A stretch of DNA of 64,000 nucleotides from Paenibacillus sp. HB172176 (GTDB lineage: Bacteria > Bacillota > Bacilli > Paenibacillales > Paenibacillaceae): positions 186,001 to 250,000 of the forward strand of contig NZ_JAATHD010000003.1 of assembly GCF_011947265.1 (NCBI RefSeq). Reading direction: 5' to 3'. Both the position numbers and the translations under genes were made by a program. This document shows, one piece after another, positions 1 through 9,188 of the stretch. Numbering within the stretch: position 1 is the stretch's first letter; each line of letters starts with the position of its first letter. Below the pieces are notes generated by a model. It saw nothing but the letters and a program-made list of their open reading frames with translations. It was not told the origin of the DNA and made no database searches.

Positions 1-2
1 TT

Positions 3-425
3 TTCCGTATGGAAGAGCTGTCCCGCATCCGCGAATGGTTCAGAAACCGGCTTCTGCATTCCATTCTGAATTATATGGAGCAAGTGAAGCGACAACGGAC
101 CGAGCATGTGGTCAAGCGCACGACGGAGCTGATTCACGAGAGATATCAGCATGATCTGTCGCTGCAGGCGGCAGCCGAGGCTGTCGGCATCAGCGCGTCT
201 TATCTTAGCCAGCTGTTCAAAGACGAGCTCGGCGTGACGTTCATCGAATATGTGACGAGCGTGAGGGTGGAGAAGGCGCAGCGGCTTCTCGTCGATACGG
301 ATCTGACGCTGCAGCAGATCGCGGATGCGATAGGCTACACCAGCGTGCAGCAGCTGTTCCGCGTGTTCAAGAAGAGGCATGGCATGACTCCGGGGGAGTA
401 CCGGGAGCGGAACGCGGATGTCTGA
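3..425 (+). CDS. AraC-family transcriptional regulator, C-terminal part (5' end outside window)
   Basis: The reading frame is open to the window edge, so only the last ~140 residues are visible. They hold a complete AraC-type double helix-turn-helix: the first helix pair lies around LSLQAAAEAVGISASYLSQL, the second around LQQIADAIGYTSVQQLFRVF, and the family ending KRHGMTPGEYR closes it. The preceding stretch (RNRLLHSILNYMEQVKRQR) resembles the linker of large membrane-bound AraC regulators or YesN response regulators, so the missing N-terminus may be a sensor or receiver domain. It lies 84 bp upstream of the YesM-type kinase and could belong to the same sugar locus. The internal ATG at 9 is probably not the true start. 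Confidence 0.85.
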   Translation, partial: FRMEELSRIREWFRNRLLHSILNYMEQVKRQRTEHVVKRTTELIHERYQHDLSLQAAAEAVGISASYLSQLFKDELGVTFIEYVTSVRVEKAQRLLVDTDLTLQQIADAIGYTSVQQLFRVFKKRHGMTPGEYRERNADV

Positions 426-509
426 CATTGAATCGGATCGGAGGCGCGAGTGGTGCGGGAAGAGCTAGGAGAGCTGGATGACCATTCGTTCAGGAAAGGA
501 AGAATTGAG

Positions 510-2303
510 ATGTTCTATTCGCTGAAGAGCAGACTGATCGCCATATTCATCATGTTGTTCGTCATCTCCTTCGGAGCGTTGTCGATCGTCCTGTTCAACG
601 AATCGAGATCGATGATTCGCACGCATATTGAATCCTCCGCGCTCGAGAAGATGGAGGAGTACGGCTCCTACGTCGACATGGTGCAGATGCAAATCTATGA
701 TGTCGCTTCTCTCGTATTTAACAGCGAGATTACTCGCAATTGGGATCGGGATATGTCGGAGGATGGATTGACCGATGGAGAGAGAATGCTGCTTAATCTG
801 AAATTCAGCAGCTTTCTTACACAGGCGACGAACAGCTATTCCAGCGTGCAACGCGTAACGGTTTATCGGAACGAAGGCACATGGATCTCCGGAGAAAATC
901 AGGTTGTGGACGATGATTATTTTCTGGGCGAGAGCTGGTATCAGGATTTTCGGACGAAAGGAATCCGATGGGTTCCCGGTCATGTCGATCCCGTGGAAGA
1001 GAGCTTCGGCAATGCCAACTCGGTGGTCAGCATGCTGATGCCGATTGGAACGTTCGAGCCTTCCCATGCGGATACGGTTATGAAGATTAATGTCAGCACG
1101 GATTATTTCCTGAAGCCGCTGGACCGCATTCATTTGGGACAAAGCGGCTCCATCTACTTGCTCGGCCATGACGGCGAGCCGCTTCTGTCACAGGCTGGCT
1201 TCGGCAATGAATTAAGTCGGGAATCGTTGATTCCAACGATTAGAGATGACTGGCGGAAGGGAGGCATCCTCTACAGGAGCGGCTCGGGCGGTCAGAAGGA
1301 GATTATTGTGTTCAAAAAGCTGAACCGGACAGGCTGGATGCTCGTCGGCATCGTGCCGGAGAAGGATCTATACGCCGAGCTGTTCAGTCTCCGAAGAAAC
1401 ATGATTATTATCGCATCCATTCTGCTTCTCTTGTCCGTCGCTTTGGCGATTTGGATATCGCATGGCGTCTCGAAGCCGTTATCGCGGCTCGTCTCCTCGA
1501 TGAGGCATGTGCAAAGAGGGGATTTCAGCCAAGCGGAGCTGCGATTGCCCCATGAATCGGGCTTGCACAGCGAGGTTGGTTTCGTAACGGCGACGTTCCG
1601 CAAGATGGTCACTCAGCTGCGGCAGCATATCAAGAATGAATTCGAGCTGAAGCTGTTCCGGCAGCAAGCGGAGTATAAAGCGCTGCTCATGCAGATTAAT
1701 CCGCATTTCCTCTTCAATACGCTGGAGCTGCTGAGCAGCCTGACGATGCAGAAGAGGACGGACGATACGGTGCAAGTCATCGAATCACTAGGCAAAATGA
1801 TGCGTTATTCGCTGAAGATGAACGACGATCTCGTTACCTTTCGCGAGGAGTGGAAATATGCCCAGGATTATTCGGAAATTCTGAGAACGCGCTTCGGCGA
1901 TCGCTTGCATCTTGCAATGAGCTGCGGGAGCGATCTCGAGCGATCGCCAATCATCAAGTTCATCCTGCAGCCGCTGATCGAGAACGCGGTGAAATACAGC
2001 TTTGGACATAGCGATACGGCGTATGTCGAGATAAGGGCAGCTAGAAGCGGCAACAGCATTCAGCTTCATGTCGACGACAGCGGGCCGGGCATTCCCTATT
2101 CGGTCGTGAAGGAGCTGAGGGAGAAATCCTTGTCGGCTCGAATGGAAGATGTGCTGATTAGCAGAAGCAGACAGATCGGGCTTGGCAATGTTCTGGCAAG
2201 ATGCGGACTGTATTACGGCTCCTTATTCCAATTCACGATAACAACCAGCAGTCGTGGCGGGGCTTCTATCGAGCTGATACTGCCCGCTCAGGAGGAGGCA
2301 TAG
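510..2303 (+). CDS. YesM-type sensor histidine kinase
   Basis: Membrane sensor kinase of the HPK7/YesM class, 597 residues. A transmembrane helix spans about residues 9-29, followed by an extracytoplasmic sensor region and a second helix at about 296-315. A HAMP linker, the phosphoacceptor box NPHFLFNTLELL near residue 397 and a C-terminal ATPase domain with LIENAVKYSF (N box) and DDSGPGIP (G1 box) follow. I chose ATG 510 because GGAAAGGAAG precedes it. A GTG at 450 in the same frame would add 20 charged residues and lacks a good ribosome site. The stop is 2 bp before the response regulator gene, so the two are co-transcribed. It probably senses an external saccharide, possibly via the downstream binding protein (inference). 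Confidence 0.93.
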   Translation: MFYSLKSRLIAIFIMLFVISFGALSIVLFNESRSMIRTHIESSALEKMEEYGSYVDMVQMQIYDVASLVFNSEITRNWDRDMSEDGLTDGERMLLNLKFSSFLTQATNSYSSVQRVTVYRNEGTWISGENQVVDDDYFLGESWYQDFRTKGIRWVPGHVDPVEESFGNANSVVSMLMPIGTFEPSHADTVMKINVSTDYFLKPLDRIHLGQSGSIYLLGHDGEPLLSQAGFGNELSRESLIPTIRDDWRKGGILYRSGSGGQKEIIVFKKLNRTGWMLVGIVPEKDLYAELFSLRRNMIIIASILLLLSVALAIWISHGVSKPLSRLVSSMRHVQRGDFSQAELRLPHESGLHSEVGFVTATFRKMVTQLRQHIKNEFELKLFRQQAEYKALLMQINPHFLFNTLELLSSLTMQKRTDDTVQVIESLGKMMRYSLKMNDDLVTFREEWKYAQDYSEILRTRFGDRLHLAMSCGSDLERSPIIKFILQPLIENAVKYSFGHSDTAYVEIRAARSGNSIQLHVDDSGPGIPYSVVKELREKSLSARMEDVLISRSRQIGLGNVLARCGLYYGSLFQFTITTSSRGGASIELILPAQEEA

Positions 2304-2305
2304 AC

Positions 2306-3901
2306 ATGTACCACGTTTTGATCGTTGACGACGAGCTGGAAATACGCCAGGGCATGCGCCTGAAGATCAATTGGGAAGAGCTCGGCTTTCGGATTACGGG
2401 CGAGGCCTCCAATGGGCGGGAAGCGATGGAGCTGCTGGAGAACGAGCCGTTCGATGTCGTAATTACCGACATGAATATGCCCGTGATGGATGGGCTGTCC
2501 TTCCTCGACGCCTGCCGCCGGCAGGATGCGGGTCTGAATTTGATCGTCATTACCGGCTATGAGGATTTCCAATACGCTCATGCGGCGGTTCGGCATCAAG
2601 CGAGCCATTATCTGCTGAAGCCGGTGGCGAGAGACGAGCTGTCACAGGCTTTGTCGAAGGTGAAGGGGCAACTGGACAACGAACGGGAAAGGGCTATGCA
2701 AGCTCAAAATATGGAATGGCAATTAACCCGATATTATACGGAGCTGAAAGAGCAATTCCTGCTTCAACTGGCCAAAGGCGGAATCGGGCAAGTAGAGAAC
2801 CGGGAGGAGCGGGCGAAGTGGTTCCAGTTGGAGTCGTGGAATGAGGCGGAAGTCAGTTTCCTGACCGGGGGGTTGCTGGAGCGTCAGGAGACCTCTGAGC
2901 GATCCCCAGAAAAATTCCGGCTGCCGTTCGAGCTGTTGCTCCGAGAGCTTGCCGCCGATTACGGAGACTCTATTCAAGTTTTCCAGGACAACAGCTATCC
3001 GGGCTTGATGCATGCCGTTATGAAGGAGGACGAAATTCCTGTCGAGCAGTTCGGCCAAAAAGTAAAGGAAACGGTCCGTGCGCATATCCGCTTCGAACCA
3101 TCAATCGGCATCGGAGGGCCCGTGCGCGGCTTCGCCAAATGGAAGGAGAGCTGCACCGCCTCGCTCGTCGCCTGGCATATGGCCGATGGCGAGCTCCGGC
3201 AGATGGAGCGACCCGCGGACGAGCCGCAGCTTCTTCCGGACGATACGGTTCAACTGATTATGCGCTCGCTTGAGCTTGGGGACCGAGAGCTGTTCGCCCG
3301 GACCATCGACGGCAAGCTGCGGGATGCACTGGCGAAATCGCGGATGGCGCATGTGAAAACGATCTTTCAAATCTTTCTCATTCTTGAGGAATTCGCGCGG
3401 AAGTCGAATGGTTCCTTTGCGGGAAGCGAAGAATTGTGGCTCACGCCGGAATACGTGCTGCAGTTGAACACGGCCGAGAAAGCCGCCGATTATCTCTCGG
3501 GGCTCGCGGACAAGCTGTTCGGGCAGCTCAGGGAGAGCGGAGCGGACGCAGAGCTTTCCGTGATTGAAGCTTCGCGCAGATTCATCGACGAGAACTATAT
3601 GTATGATCTGAACTTGACGGCTCTAGCGGACAAATATAATTATAATGTCTCTTATTTCTCCGAATTGTTCAAGGCGAAGACCGGCATGACCTTCGTGCAA
3701 TATGTGTCCCAGGTTCGGATGGGGCATGCGATGGAGCTGCTGAAGACGACAACGCTAAGCCTGTGGGACATCTCGGAGCTGACCGGTTTCTCGAACGCCA
3801 GCTATTTCAGCTCGCGATTCAAGCGGATGCACGGCATGTCGCCTTCGGAATACCGGCAGCGGCAATCTGAAAAAAACGATAATGAACTCCCGAAGAAATA
3901 A
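2306..3901 (+). CDS. YesN-type response regulator with AraC DNA-binding domain
   Basis: Cytoplasmic partner of the preceding kinase, 531 residues. The N-terminal receiver domain starts YHVLIVDDELEIRQGM, has the phosphoacceptor Asp55 in VVITDMNMPVMDG and a conserved Lys in HYLLKPV. A long middle region without clear family motifs follows. The C-terminal ~100 residues form an AraC double helix-turn-helix ending SRFKRMHGMSPSEYRQR. The start ATG 2306 has GGAGGAGG seven bases upstream; the open frame reaches further back only inside the kinase gene. It most likely activates the transporter and glycosidase genes immediately downstream. Confidence 0.93.
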   Translation: MYHVLIVDDELEIRQGMRLKINWEELGFRITGEASNGREAMELLENEPFDVVITDMNMPVMDGLSFLDACRRQDAGLNLIVITGYEDFQYAHAAVRHQASHYLLKPVARDELSQALSKVKGQLDNERERAMQAQNMEWQLTRYYTELKEQFLLQLAKGGIGQVENREERAKWFQLESWNEAEVSFLTGGLLERQETSERSPEKFRLPFELLLRELAADYGDSIQVFQDNSYPGLMHAVMKEDEIPVEQFGQKVKETVRAHIRFEPSIGIGGPVRGFAKWKESCTASLVAWHMADGELRQMERPADEPQLLPDDTVQLIMRSLELGDRELFARTIDGKLRDALAKSRMAHVKTIFQIFLILEEFARKSNGSFAGSEELWLTPEYVLQLNTAEKAADYLSGLADKLFGQLRESGADAELSVIEASRRFIDENYMYDLNLTALADKYNYNVSYFSELFKAKTGMTFVQYVSQVRMGHAMELLKTTTLSLWDISELTGFSNASYFSSRFKRMHGMSPSEYRQRQSEKNDNELPKK

Positions 3902-3911
3902 GATGTTAACG

Positions 3912-3969
3912 AAAAGCCTCCTTGTTTATGATGAATGTACAGTACGATCATCATGATTAAGGGGGCTTT
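3912..3969 (+). promoter_or_regulatory. Long hairpin overlapping the permease ribosome binding site
   Basis: Outer arms AAAAGCCTCCTT (3912-3923) and AAGGGGGCTTT (3959-3969) pair. Inner arms ATGATGA and TCATCAT and a small GTAC/GTAC core extend the stem. The right arm contains the AAGGGGG Shine-Dalgarno of the permease starting at 3973. The structure could therefore act as an attenuator between the regulator and transporter genes or hide the ribosome site. It could also serve as a terminator, but the following T-run is only three bases. Confidence 0.55.
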
Positions 3970-3972
3970 GCC

Positions 3973-4887
3973 ATGGGAAAATCACGACGTTCCTTGTACA
4001 GCGAGCAGAATCGAACCGCCTATCTCTTTCTGCTGCCGTGGCTGCTCGGATTTGTTCTTCTTACGGCCGGACCGATGGCCGGATCGCTTTACTTGTCTCT
4101 GACCAAATACAATTTGCTGACGCCGCCGAGCTGGATCGGATTCGACAACTATGCTCGAATTTTCACCGAGGACGATACTTTCCGGGGCTCTTTGTGGCTC
4201 ACCTTCAAGTATGTGTTCCTGTCAGTTCCGCTGCGGCTCGCATTCGCGCTGCTTGTCGCGATGGCGCTCAACAAGGGCATTCGCGCGCTGGGTATCTACC
4301 GTACGATCTACTATATTCCTTCGTTGCTTGGCGGAAGCGTGGCCATCGCGATCGTCTGGCGGCAGATCTTCGACGGAACGGGAGCGGTCAACAAAGCTCT
4401 TTCCTGGTTCGGCATTGAGGGGCCGGCGTGGATCGCGCATCCCGATTATATCATCTACACCATCATTTCCTTGTCGGTATGGCAGTTTGGTTCCGCCATG
4501 GTCATCTTCCTGGCGGGCCTGAAGCAAATCCCCGCCGATCTCTATGAAGCGGCCCAGGTGGACGGCGCGCGGAGGCGCAATCAGTTCATGAGCATCACGC
4601 TGCCGATGCTGTCGCCCGTCATCTTCTTCAATCTCGTCATGAGCATCATCCATTCGTTCCAGGCCTTCACGCCGGCGTTCGTCATCGGGGACGGACGGGG
4701 CGGACCGCTGGATGCGACGATGTTCTATACGCTCTACTTGTATTTGAAGGGCTTCTCCTTCTTCGATATGGGCTACGCGTCGGCGCTGGCGTGGATCATG
4801 CTGCTCATTATCGGATTTTTCACCGCCATTATTTTCATCACCTCGAAATTTTGGGTATTCTATGGCGACAATAAGGAAGGGAGGTAG
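3973..4887 (+). CDS. Sugar ABC transporter permease (CUT1, MalF/UgpA type)
   Basis: Integral membrane subunit of a carbohydrate importer, 304 residues with about six transmembrane helices. The first is FLLPWLLGFVLLTAGPMAGS. The cytoplasmic EAA loop that docks the ATPase reads EAAQVDGARRRNQFMSITLP. ATG 3973 follows AAGGGGG with 7-base spacing. The second permease starts 6 bp after the stop, so the two form a heterodimeric channel. No ATPase gene is nearby, as is usual for Bacillales CUT1 systems served by MsmX. Confidence 0.94.
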   Translation: MGKSRRSLYSEQNRTAYLFLLPWLLGFVLLTAGPMAGSLYLSLTKYNLLTPPSWIGFDNYARIFTEDDTFRGSLWLTFKYVFLSVPLRLAFALLVAMALNKGIRALGIYRTIYYIPSLLGGSVAIAIVWRQIFDGTGAVNKALSWFGIEGPAWIAHPDYIIYTIISLSVWQFGSAMVIFLAGLKQIPADLYEAAQVDGARRRNQFMSITLPMLSPVIFFNLVMSIIHSFQAFTPAFVIGDGRGGPLDATMFYTLYLYLKGFSFFDMGYASALAWIMLLIIGFFTAIIFITSKFWVFYGDNKEGR

Positions 4888-4893
4888 ATCAGC

Positions 4894-5736
4894 ATGGCTA
4901 TGAAAAATGCGAAATTCGGGCAGGCTCTGAAGCATCTGCCGATCATCCTGCTCGGGCTGCTCATGATCTACCCTGTGCTTTGGCTCATAAGCAGCTCGTT
5001 TAAGCCGAACCAGCTTATCTTCTCGAATCCGTCGCTTTGGCCCGAGACCTTCACGCTCGACAATTACGCAAGAGGCTGGGCCGGATTCCAGGGCATATCG
5101 TTCAGCCGCTTTTTCGCCAATTCGTTCCTCATCTCCATCATGAGCGTGCTTGGCAACGTGATTAGCTGCTCGCTGGCGGCGTTTGCTTTCGCGCGATTGA
5201 AATTCAAGTTCAGCAAATTGTGGTTTTCCTGCATGCTGGTGACGATCATGCTGCCCTATCATGTGACGCTGGTTCCGCAGTATGTGATCTTCAATCAGCT
5301 GGAATGGATCAACACCTACTACCCGCTCATCCTGCCGAAATGGCTTGCGACCGACTCCTTCTTCATTCTGCTCATGGTGCAATTCATCCGGGGCATTCCG
5401 AAGGAGCTTGACGAGAGCGCTACGATTGACGGCTGCAATTATCGCTCGATTTATTTCCGAATTATGCTGCCGCTGCTTGTGCCCGCGCTTATTACGACGG
5501 CGATCTTCACCTTCATCTGGACCTGGGATGATTTCTTCAGCCAGATGATTTACTTGAACGATCTGCGTCTATTCACCGTGCAGCTTGGCATCCGGGCGTT
5601 ATTCGACCCAACCGGCTCCTCCGATTGGGGAGCTCTGCTCGCCATGTCCGCGCTGTCGCTGCTGCCGATCACGGCCGTCTTCCTAATCTTCCAGCGCTAT
5701 TTCCTGGAGGGTATTGCGACTACGGGGTTGAAATAG
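4894..5736 (+). CDS. Sugar ABC transporter permease (CUT1, MalG/UgpE type)
   Basis: Second permease subunit, 280 residues, with six predicted membrane segments beginning LPIILLGLLMIYPVLWLI. The EAA-like loop is DESATIDGCNYRSIYFRIMLP and the usual C-terminus YFLEGIATTGLK is present. GGGAGG lies upstream of ATG 4894. It pairs with the permease just before it and with the lipoprotein encoded at 6076. A 339-bp gap containing a large palindrome separates it from that binding protein gene, so the two parts may be transcribed at different levels. Confidence 0.94.
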   Translation: MAMKNAKFGQALKHLPIILLGLLMIYPVLWLISSSFKPNQLIFSNPSLWPETFTLDNYARGWAGFQGISFSRFFANSFLISIMSVLGNVISCSLAAFAFARLKFKFSKLWFSCMLVTIMLPYHVTLVPQYVIFNQLEWINTYYPLILPKWLATDSFFILLMVQFIRGIPKELDESATIDGCNYRSIYFRIMLPLLVPALITTAIFTFIWTWDDFFSQMIYLNDLRLFTVQLGIRALFDPTGSSDWGALLAMSALSLLPITAVFLIFQRYFLEGIATTGLK

Positions 5737-5785
5737 AATCGGATAACTGTTTAGGTTGAACGAAGGGCCGAAACGTCACAGCGGA

Positions 5786-5901
5786 GAGAACAGATCATTC
5801 TGGAGAAGCGATAGCGTTCGCCTTTGTTACCGGATTTCACCTGCGCCACATGAATTCAGGAAATCTGGTAACAACAGCGATCGGAAGATTGATCTGTTCT
5901 C
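5786..5901. repeat. 116-bp imperfect palindrome, dispersed-repeat-like
   Basis: This lies in the 339-bp gene-free stretch 5737-6075. The ends GAGAACAGATCA (5786-5797) and TGATCTGTTCTC (5890-5901) are exact reverse complements. Further inside, TTGTTACCGGATTTC (5824-5838) pairs with GAAATCTGGTAACAA (5860-5874), and CCTG/CAGG also pair. The whole segment can fold into one long interrupted hairpin. The flanking ACAGCGGAGAGAAC (5778-5791) recurs exactly at 16313-16326 and partly at 33815. No open frame is seen. It resembles a REP/MITE-like intergenic repeat; a structured RNA is the alternative. Confidence 0.7.
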
Positions 5902-6015
5902 GCAGCAACTTGCACAGAAGTAACATTCGTTCAGTTAACGTAACATCCGAAAAAATGAATAATGAACTGCCGAAGGAATCGTATTTTGAAGCAATGGGAT
6001 ATCCAGTAACATGAC

Positions 6016-6030
6016 GGTAAGCGCTTAACG
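6016..6030 (+). promoter_or_regulatory. cre-like catabolite control site
   Basis: GGTAAGCGCTTAACG is close to the CcpA operator core (GAAAGCGCTTTC type). It lies 46 bp upstream of the TTG start of the binding protein gene, where bound CcpA would block transcription. No clear promoter hexamers were identified beside it. Confidence 0.5.
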
Positions 6031-6075
6031 CATCCTTTTCCGGGCGCTACATCATCCATACAGGGGGAGATTGAA

Positions 6076-7413
6076 TTGATCAAACGCAAATCATTGATGG
6101 CTTCGCTCGTTGTTGTCTGCATGCTGACACTGGCGGCCTGCTCGGGCGGAAGCGGAACGGGAAGCAAGAATAATAACGAGAATAACAGCGGGGGAAATAC
6201 AGAAGGAAGCGAAAAGCAGGTTGAGCTGAGAGTGATGTGGTGGGGCGATCAGGCCCGCGCGGATATGACGAATGAAGTGCTGCAGCTGTTCATGGACAAA
6301 TATCCGAATATTAAAGTCATCGGCGAATTCGCGCCGTCTTCCGGCTACTTCGACAAGTTGAATACGCAGTTGGCGTCTGGAACCGCGCCGGATGTATTCT
6401 TCCTCGGAGGCAATGTTGTCGACTACGCGAACAAGGATGTGCTGCTGGGCCTGGATCCCTATGTGGGCAAGGAGCTTGATCTCTCCGACATGGACGATTC
6501 GATGGTGAAATACGGCACGCTGAACGATCATCTGGTTCATATCTCGGCGGGAGCCAATGCCAGAGGCATCGTCGTTAATACGAAGCTGTTCGAGCAGGCC
6601 GGCATCGCTGTGCCGGAGGACGGTTGGAACTGGGAGGATTACGCCCGCATCTCGAAGGAAATCTCCGACAAGCTGGGCAAAGGCTATTACGGCACGTACA
6701 ACTTTACGTTCGAGGGTCTCGACATTGCGTTCAAGCAGAACGGATCGCAGCTATATGACATGGCGGCCGGCAAGCTTGGTTTCACCGAGGAGGATGCTTT
6801 GAATTGGTTCAAATATTGGGATGACGCGACGAAGGCAGGCGGCGTCGTAACGCCGGAGCTGGCGGTATCCAATCCGATCGACGATCCAAGCAAGTCTCTG
6901 ATTACAACGGGCAAAGCGGCGATGAATCTGATTCCATCCAATCAGCTCGCGGCCTATCAAAGCTTGACGGAGGATCCGCTTACGCTGGTTCAATTGCCTA
7001 GAGGACCGAAGGGAACCGGCGTCGTGTTCGAATCGAGCCAAGGCTTGTCCGTATACGCCAAGACGGAGCATCCGAAGGAAGCGGCGATGCTGCTCAGCTT
7101 CTTCATCAATGACGAGGAAGCGGCCAAGATTCTGGGCAACAACCGCGGCGTGCCGGTAACCGCTCATAACCGCAGCGTGCTGGAGGCCGATGCCAACGCT
7201 GTCGACAAAATTGTGTACGACTACACGAGCCGCGTCTCCGAAGCGACGAAGAAGGAGCCTTTCGCCATCAGCTACAACCCTCCGGGGTTCTCTGAATTCG
7301 AGAAGGTCGGCAAGACGGCGGTTCAGGAAATTGGATTCGGACGAAAGAACGTAGAGGAAGCCGTGAAGGATTTCTATAAGAGCGCTGTAGATATATTCAA
7401 CAACAACCAATAA
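6076..7413 (+). CDS. Sugar ABC transporter substrate-binding lipoprotein
   Basis: Extracellular solute-binding protein of family 1, 445 residues. It has a lipoprotein signal peptide with lipobox LAAC (Cys22), then a Gly/Asn-rich linker. The mature domain has typical features such as LQLFMDKYPNIKVIGEF, LASGTAPDVFFLGG and a C-terminal helix region. The start is TTG 6076, placed six bases after AGGGGGAGA; no ATG fits. It feeds the permeases at 3973 and 4894. The separate upstream region with a cre-like motif suggests its own control. The ligand cannot be named, but the following glycosidase genes point to an oligosaccharide. Confidence 0.93.
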   Translation: MIKRKSLMASLVVVCMLTLAACSGGSGTGSKNNNENNSGGNTEGSEKQVELRVMWWGDQARADMTNEVLQLFMDKYPNIKVIGEFAPSSGYFDKLNTQLASGTAPDVFFLGGNVVDYANKDVLLGLDPYVGKELDLSDMDDSMVKYGTLNDHLVHISAGANARGIVVNTKLFEQAGIAVPEDGWNWEDYARISKEISDKLGKGYYGTYNFTFEGLDIAFKQNGSQLYDMAAGKLGFTEEDALNWFKYWDDATKAGGVVTPELAVSNPIDDPSKSLITTGKAAMNLIPSNQLAAYQSLTEDPLTLVQLPRGPKGTGVVFESSQGLSVYAKTEHPKEAAMLLSFFINDEEAAKILGNNRGVPVTAHNRSVLEADANAVDKIVYDYTSRVSEATKKEPFAISYNPPGFSEFEKVGKTAVQEIGFGRKNVEEAVKDFYKSAVDIFNNNQ

Positions 7414-7457
7414 GGAATGGAATGAAACAGTCATTATCGTAAAAGCAGGTGAAGAAA

Positions 7458-9107
7458 ATGCATAGCGGCTTGATGGAGAAGCTTAGAAGCAAGTCGATCA
7501 AAGGAACCTTCGGGGACGCTTCGAAGCCATGGGAGGCCGATGTTATCGCGGAATGGGAACGCTCAGGCGCTTCCTTCTCTGCATCTGGCGGCAAGCTGGA
7601 GCATGTGCATGAAGAGGCGATGCGCAAGCTGCTCGAATGCATCGTTCCATCAGGCGGCCGTCCCCAGCCGATACTGCAGGAAGGCGGCGTCTACCTGGGC
7701 TGCTGGCTGGAGAGCACAGGAACGATTAACGCGGAGCTGCTGTCGCGCTTCGCGCCGACGGTGGCGGAGTCGACCTTTGAAGCGTTCGCCCTTCATCAGC
7801 GCAGCGACGGCTTGCTGCCATACAAGGTGACGGAGCATGGCGGAGCTTACCGGCAAATTCAGCTTGTGACGCCGCTTGCCAGATCGGTATGGAATCATTA
7901 TCGCTTGAACGGCAAGAACAGAGCCTTCCTGCAGATGATGTATCAGGCGATGGCCAGGTACGACAATTGGATCGCAGCGCATCGCGACACGCGGGGAACC
8001 GGCTGCGTCGAAGCGTTCAGCACCTTTGACACGGGACATGATCTCAGCCCGAGATTTTGGCATGCGCCCGATACGCCGCATTTGGATGATGCGGCTAAAT
8101 GCGATCCCAATTCGCCAATTCTTCCCTTTCTGGCGCCGGATCTGACGGCCAATATCTATTGCCAGAGGCTCTATCTTGCAGTTATCGCGGAAGAGCTCGG
8201 GCTGAATGAAACGCATTGGCGCGCGAAAGCAGAGGCATCGCTTGCAAGCCTTCAGCGCTATTGCTTCGACGAAGAGGATTTCTTCTTCTACGACCGCGAC
8301 CGGCATAACCGCTTCGTGCGCGTGCAATCGGATGTGCTGCTGCGGGTTATGGCTTGCGAGGTGGGAGATCGAGAGCTGTTCGACGAGATGCTGAAGCGGT
8401 ATCTGCTGAACACAAGAAAGTTTTTCGCCAAATACGGGATGACCTCGCTTTCGATGGATGATCCAAGATTTGATCCATCCTCGGCTTACAACAGTTGGGG
8501 AGGCGCGTCCAATTTTCTGAGTTTGATTCGCACGCCGCACGCGTTCGAGCATCATGGAAGATATGTGGAGCTCACATGGGTGCTGCAGCCGATACTCGCC
8601 GCAGCGGCCAACATGACGAGGTTCTCGCAAGCGCTTAGTCCATGGACGGGCGAAGAGGGCTTCACCGAGACTTATTCTCCGGCGATTCTATGCGTACTTG
8701 ACTTTGTAGAACGGTTAAGCGGCATATTGCCGACGTCGGAGGGAGAGCTTTGGTTCACGGGGCTTCGTCCTTATCCAATGGATCACGGAGCGGAGGTTGC
8801 CAGAGAAACGGCGTACAGCCGCATCGTTGACGGCAATGCTTATGAGTTCATCAACGCGGAACAGGAATCGGCTATCTATCGGGACGGGAAGGAGTGGCTT
8901 CGGTTTCCCGGCGGCATACGCATCATTACCGATCGGAGCGGCGAGCTTCGCGGGATAATCGGCATGTCCGTGCATCCGGTAGCCGGGACGCTCCGCATGG
9001 GCGGCGTCGAAATTCCGTTTGCCGTGAAGGGCAACGAGAAGCTCGCCTATTCCCAGGGCGGCTTCATCAGCGAGCGGGACATCGGGATCGTGTATCCGAC
9101 ATATTAA
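7458..9107 (+). CDS. (alpha/alpha)6-barrel glycoside hydrolase, MGH1/GH63-like
   Basis: 549 residues, no signal peptide, so cytoplasmic. Motifs such as DGLLPYKV, RSVWNHYRLNG, DTGHDLSPRFW, RVQSDVLLRVMACEVGD and the late TETYSPA resemble the toroidal domain of GH63, trehalase-like and mannosylglycerate-hydrolase-like enzymes. The exact family and substrate are not certain. ATG 7458 is preferred because AGGTGAAG precedes it by five bases; a GTG at 7449 would overlap that ribosome site. It sits between the binding protein and a GH43-type gene and probably cleaves the imported oligosaccharide. Confidence 0.7.
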   Translation: MHSGLMEKLRSKSIKGTFGDASKPWEADVIAEWERSGASFSASGGKLEHVHEEAMRKLLECIVPSGGRPQPILQEGGVYLGCWLESTGTINAELLSRFAPTVAESTFEAFALHQRSDGLLPYKVTEHGGAYRQIQLVTPLARSVWNHYRLNGKNRAFLQMMYQAMARYDNWIAAHRDTRGTGCVEAFSTFDTGHDLSPRFWHAPDTPHLDDAAKCDPNSPILPFLAPDLTANIYCQRLYLAVIAEELGLNETHWRAKAEASLASLQRYCFDEEDFFFYDRDRHNRFVRVQSDVLLRVMACEVGDRELFDEMLKRYLLNTRKFFAKYGMTSLSMDDPRFDPSSAYNSWGGASNFLSLIRTPHAFEHHGRYVELTWVLQPILAAAANMTRFSQALSPWTGEEGFTETYSPAILCVLDFVERLSGILPTSEGELWFTGLRPYPMDHGAEVARETAYSRIVDGNAYEFINAEQESAIYRDGKEWLRFPGGIRIITDRSGELRGIIGMSVHPVAGTLRMGGVEIPFAVKGNEKLAYSQGGFISERDIGIVYPTY

Positions 9108-9188
9108 TTTCGGCAGCATGGCAAGAGCAGAAGATTAGACGGAATCATAAGCAATCAAGTGTAAAAGGCAGAAAGGGAGGATTGTCAC

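Noticed and set aside
450-509. Extended start of the first sensor kinase at GTG 450
   Set aside because: It would add 20 charged residues before the membrane helix, and the better ribosome site precedes ATG 510.
4222-5382. 386-codon minus-strand frame across the two permeases
   Set aside because: Composition is Arg/Glu/His/Gln-rich as in mirror frames of membrane proteins, and it spans two well-supported genes.
7650-8630. 326-codon minus-strand frame inside the (alpha/alpha)6 glycosidase
   Set aside because: No ribosome site or domain and fully covered by a supported gene.
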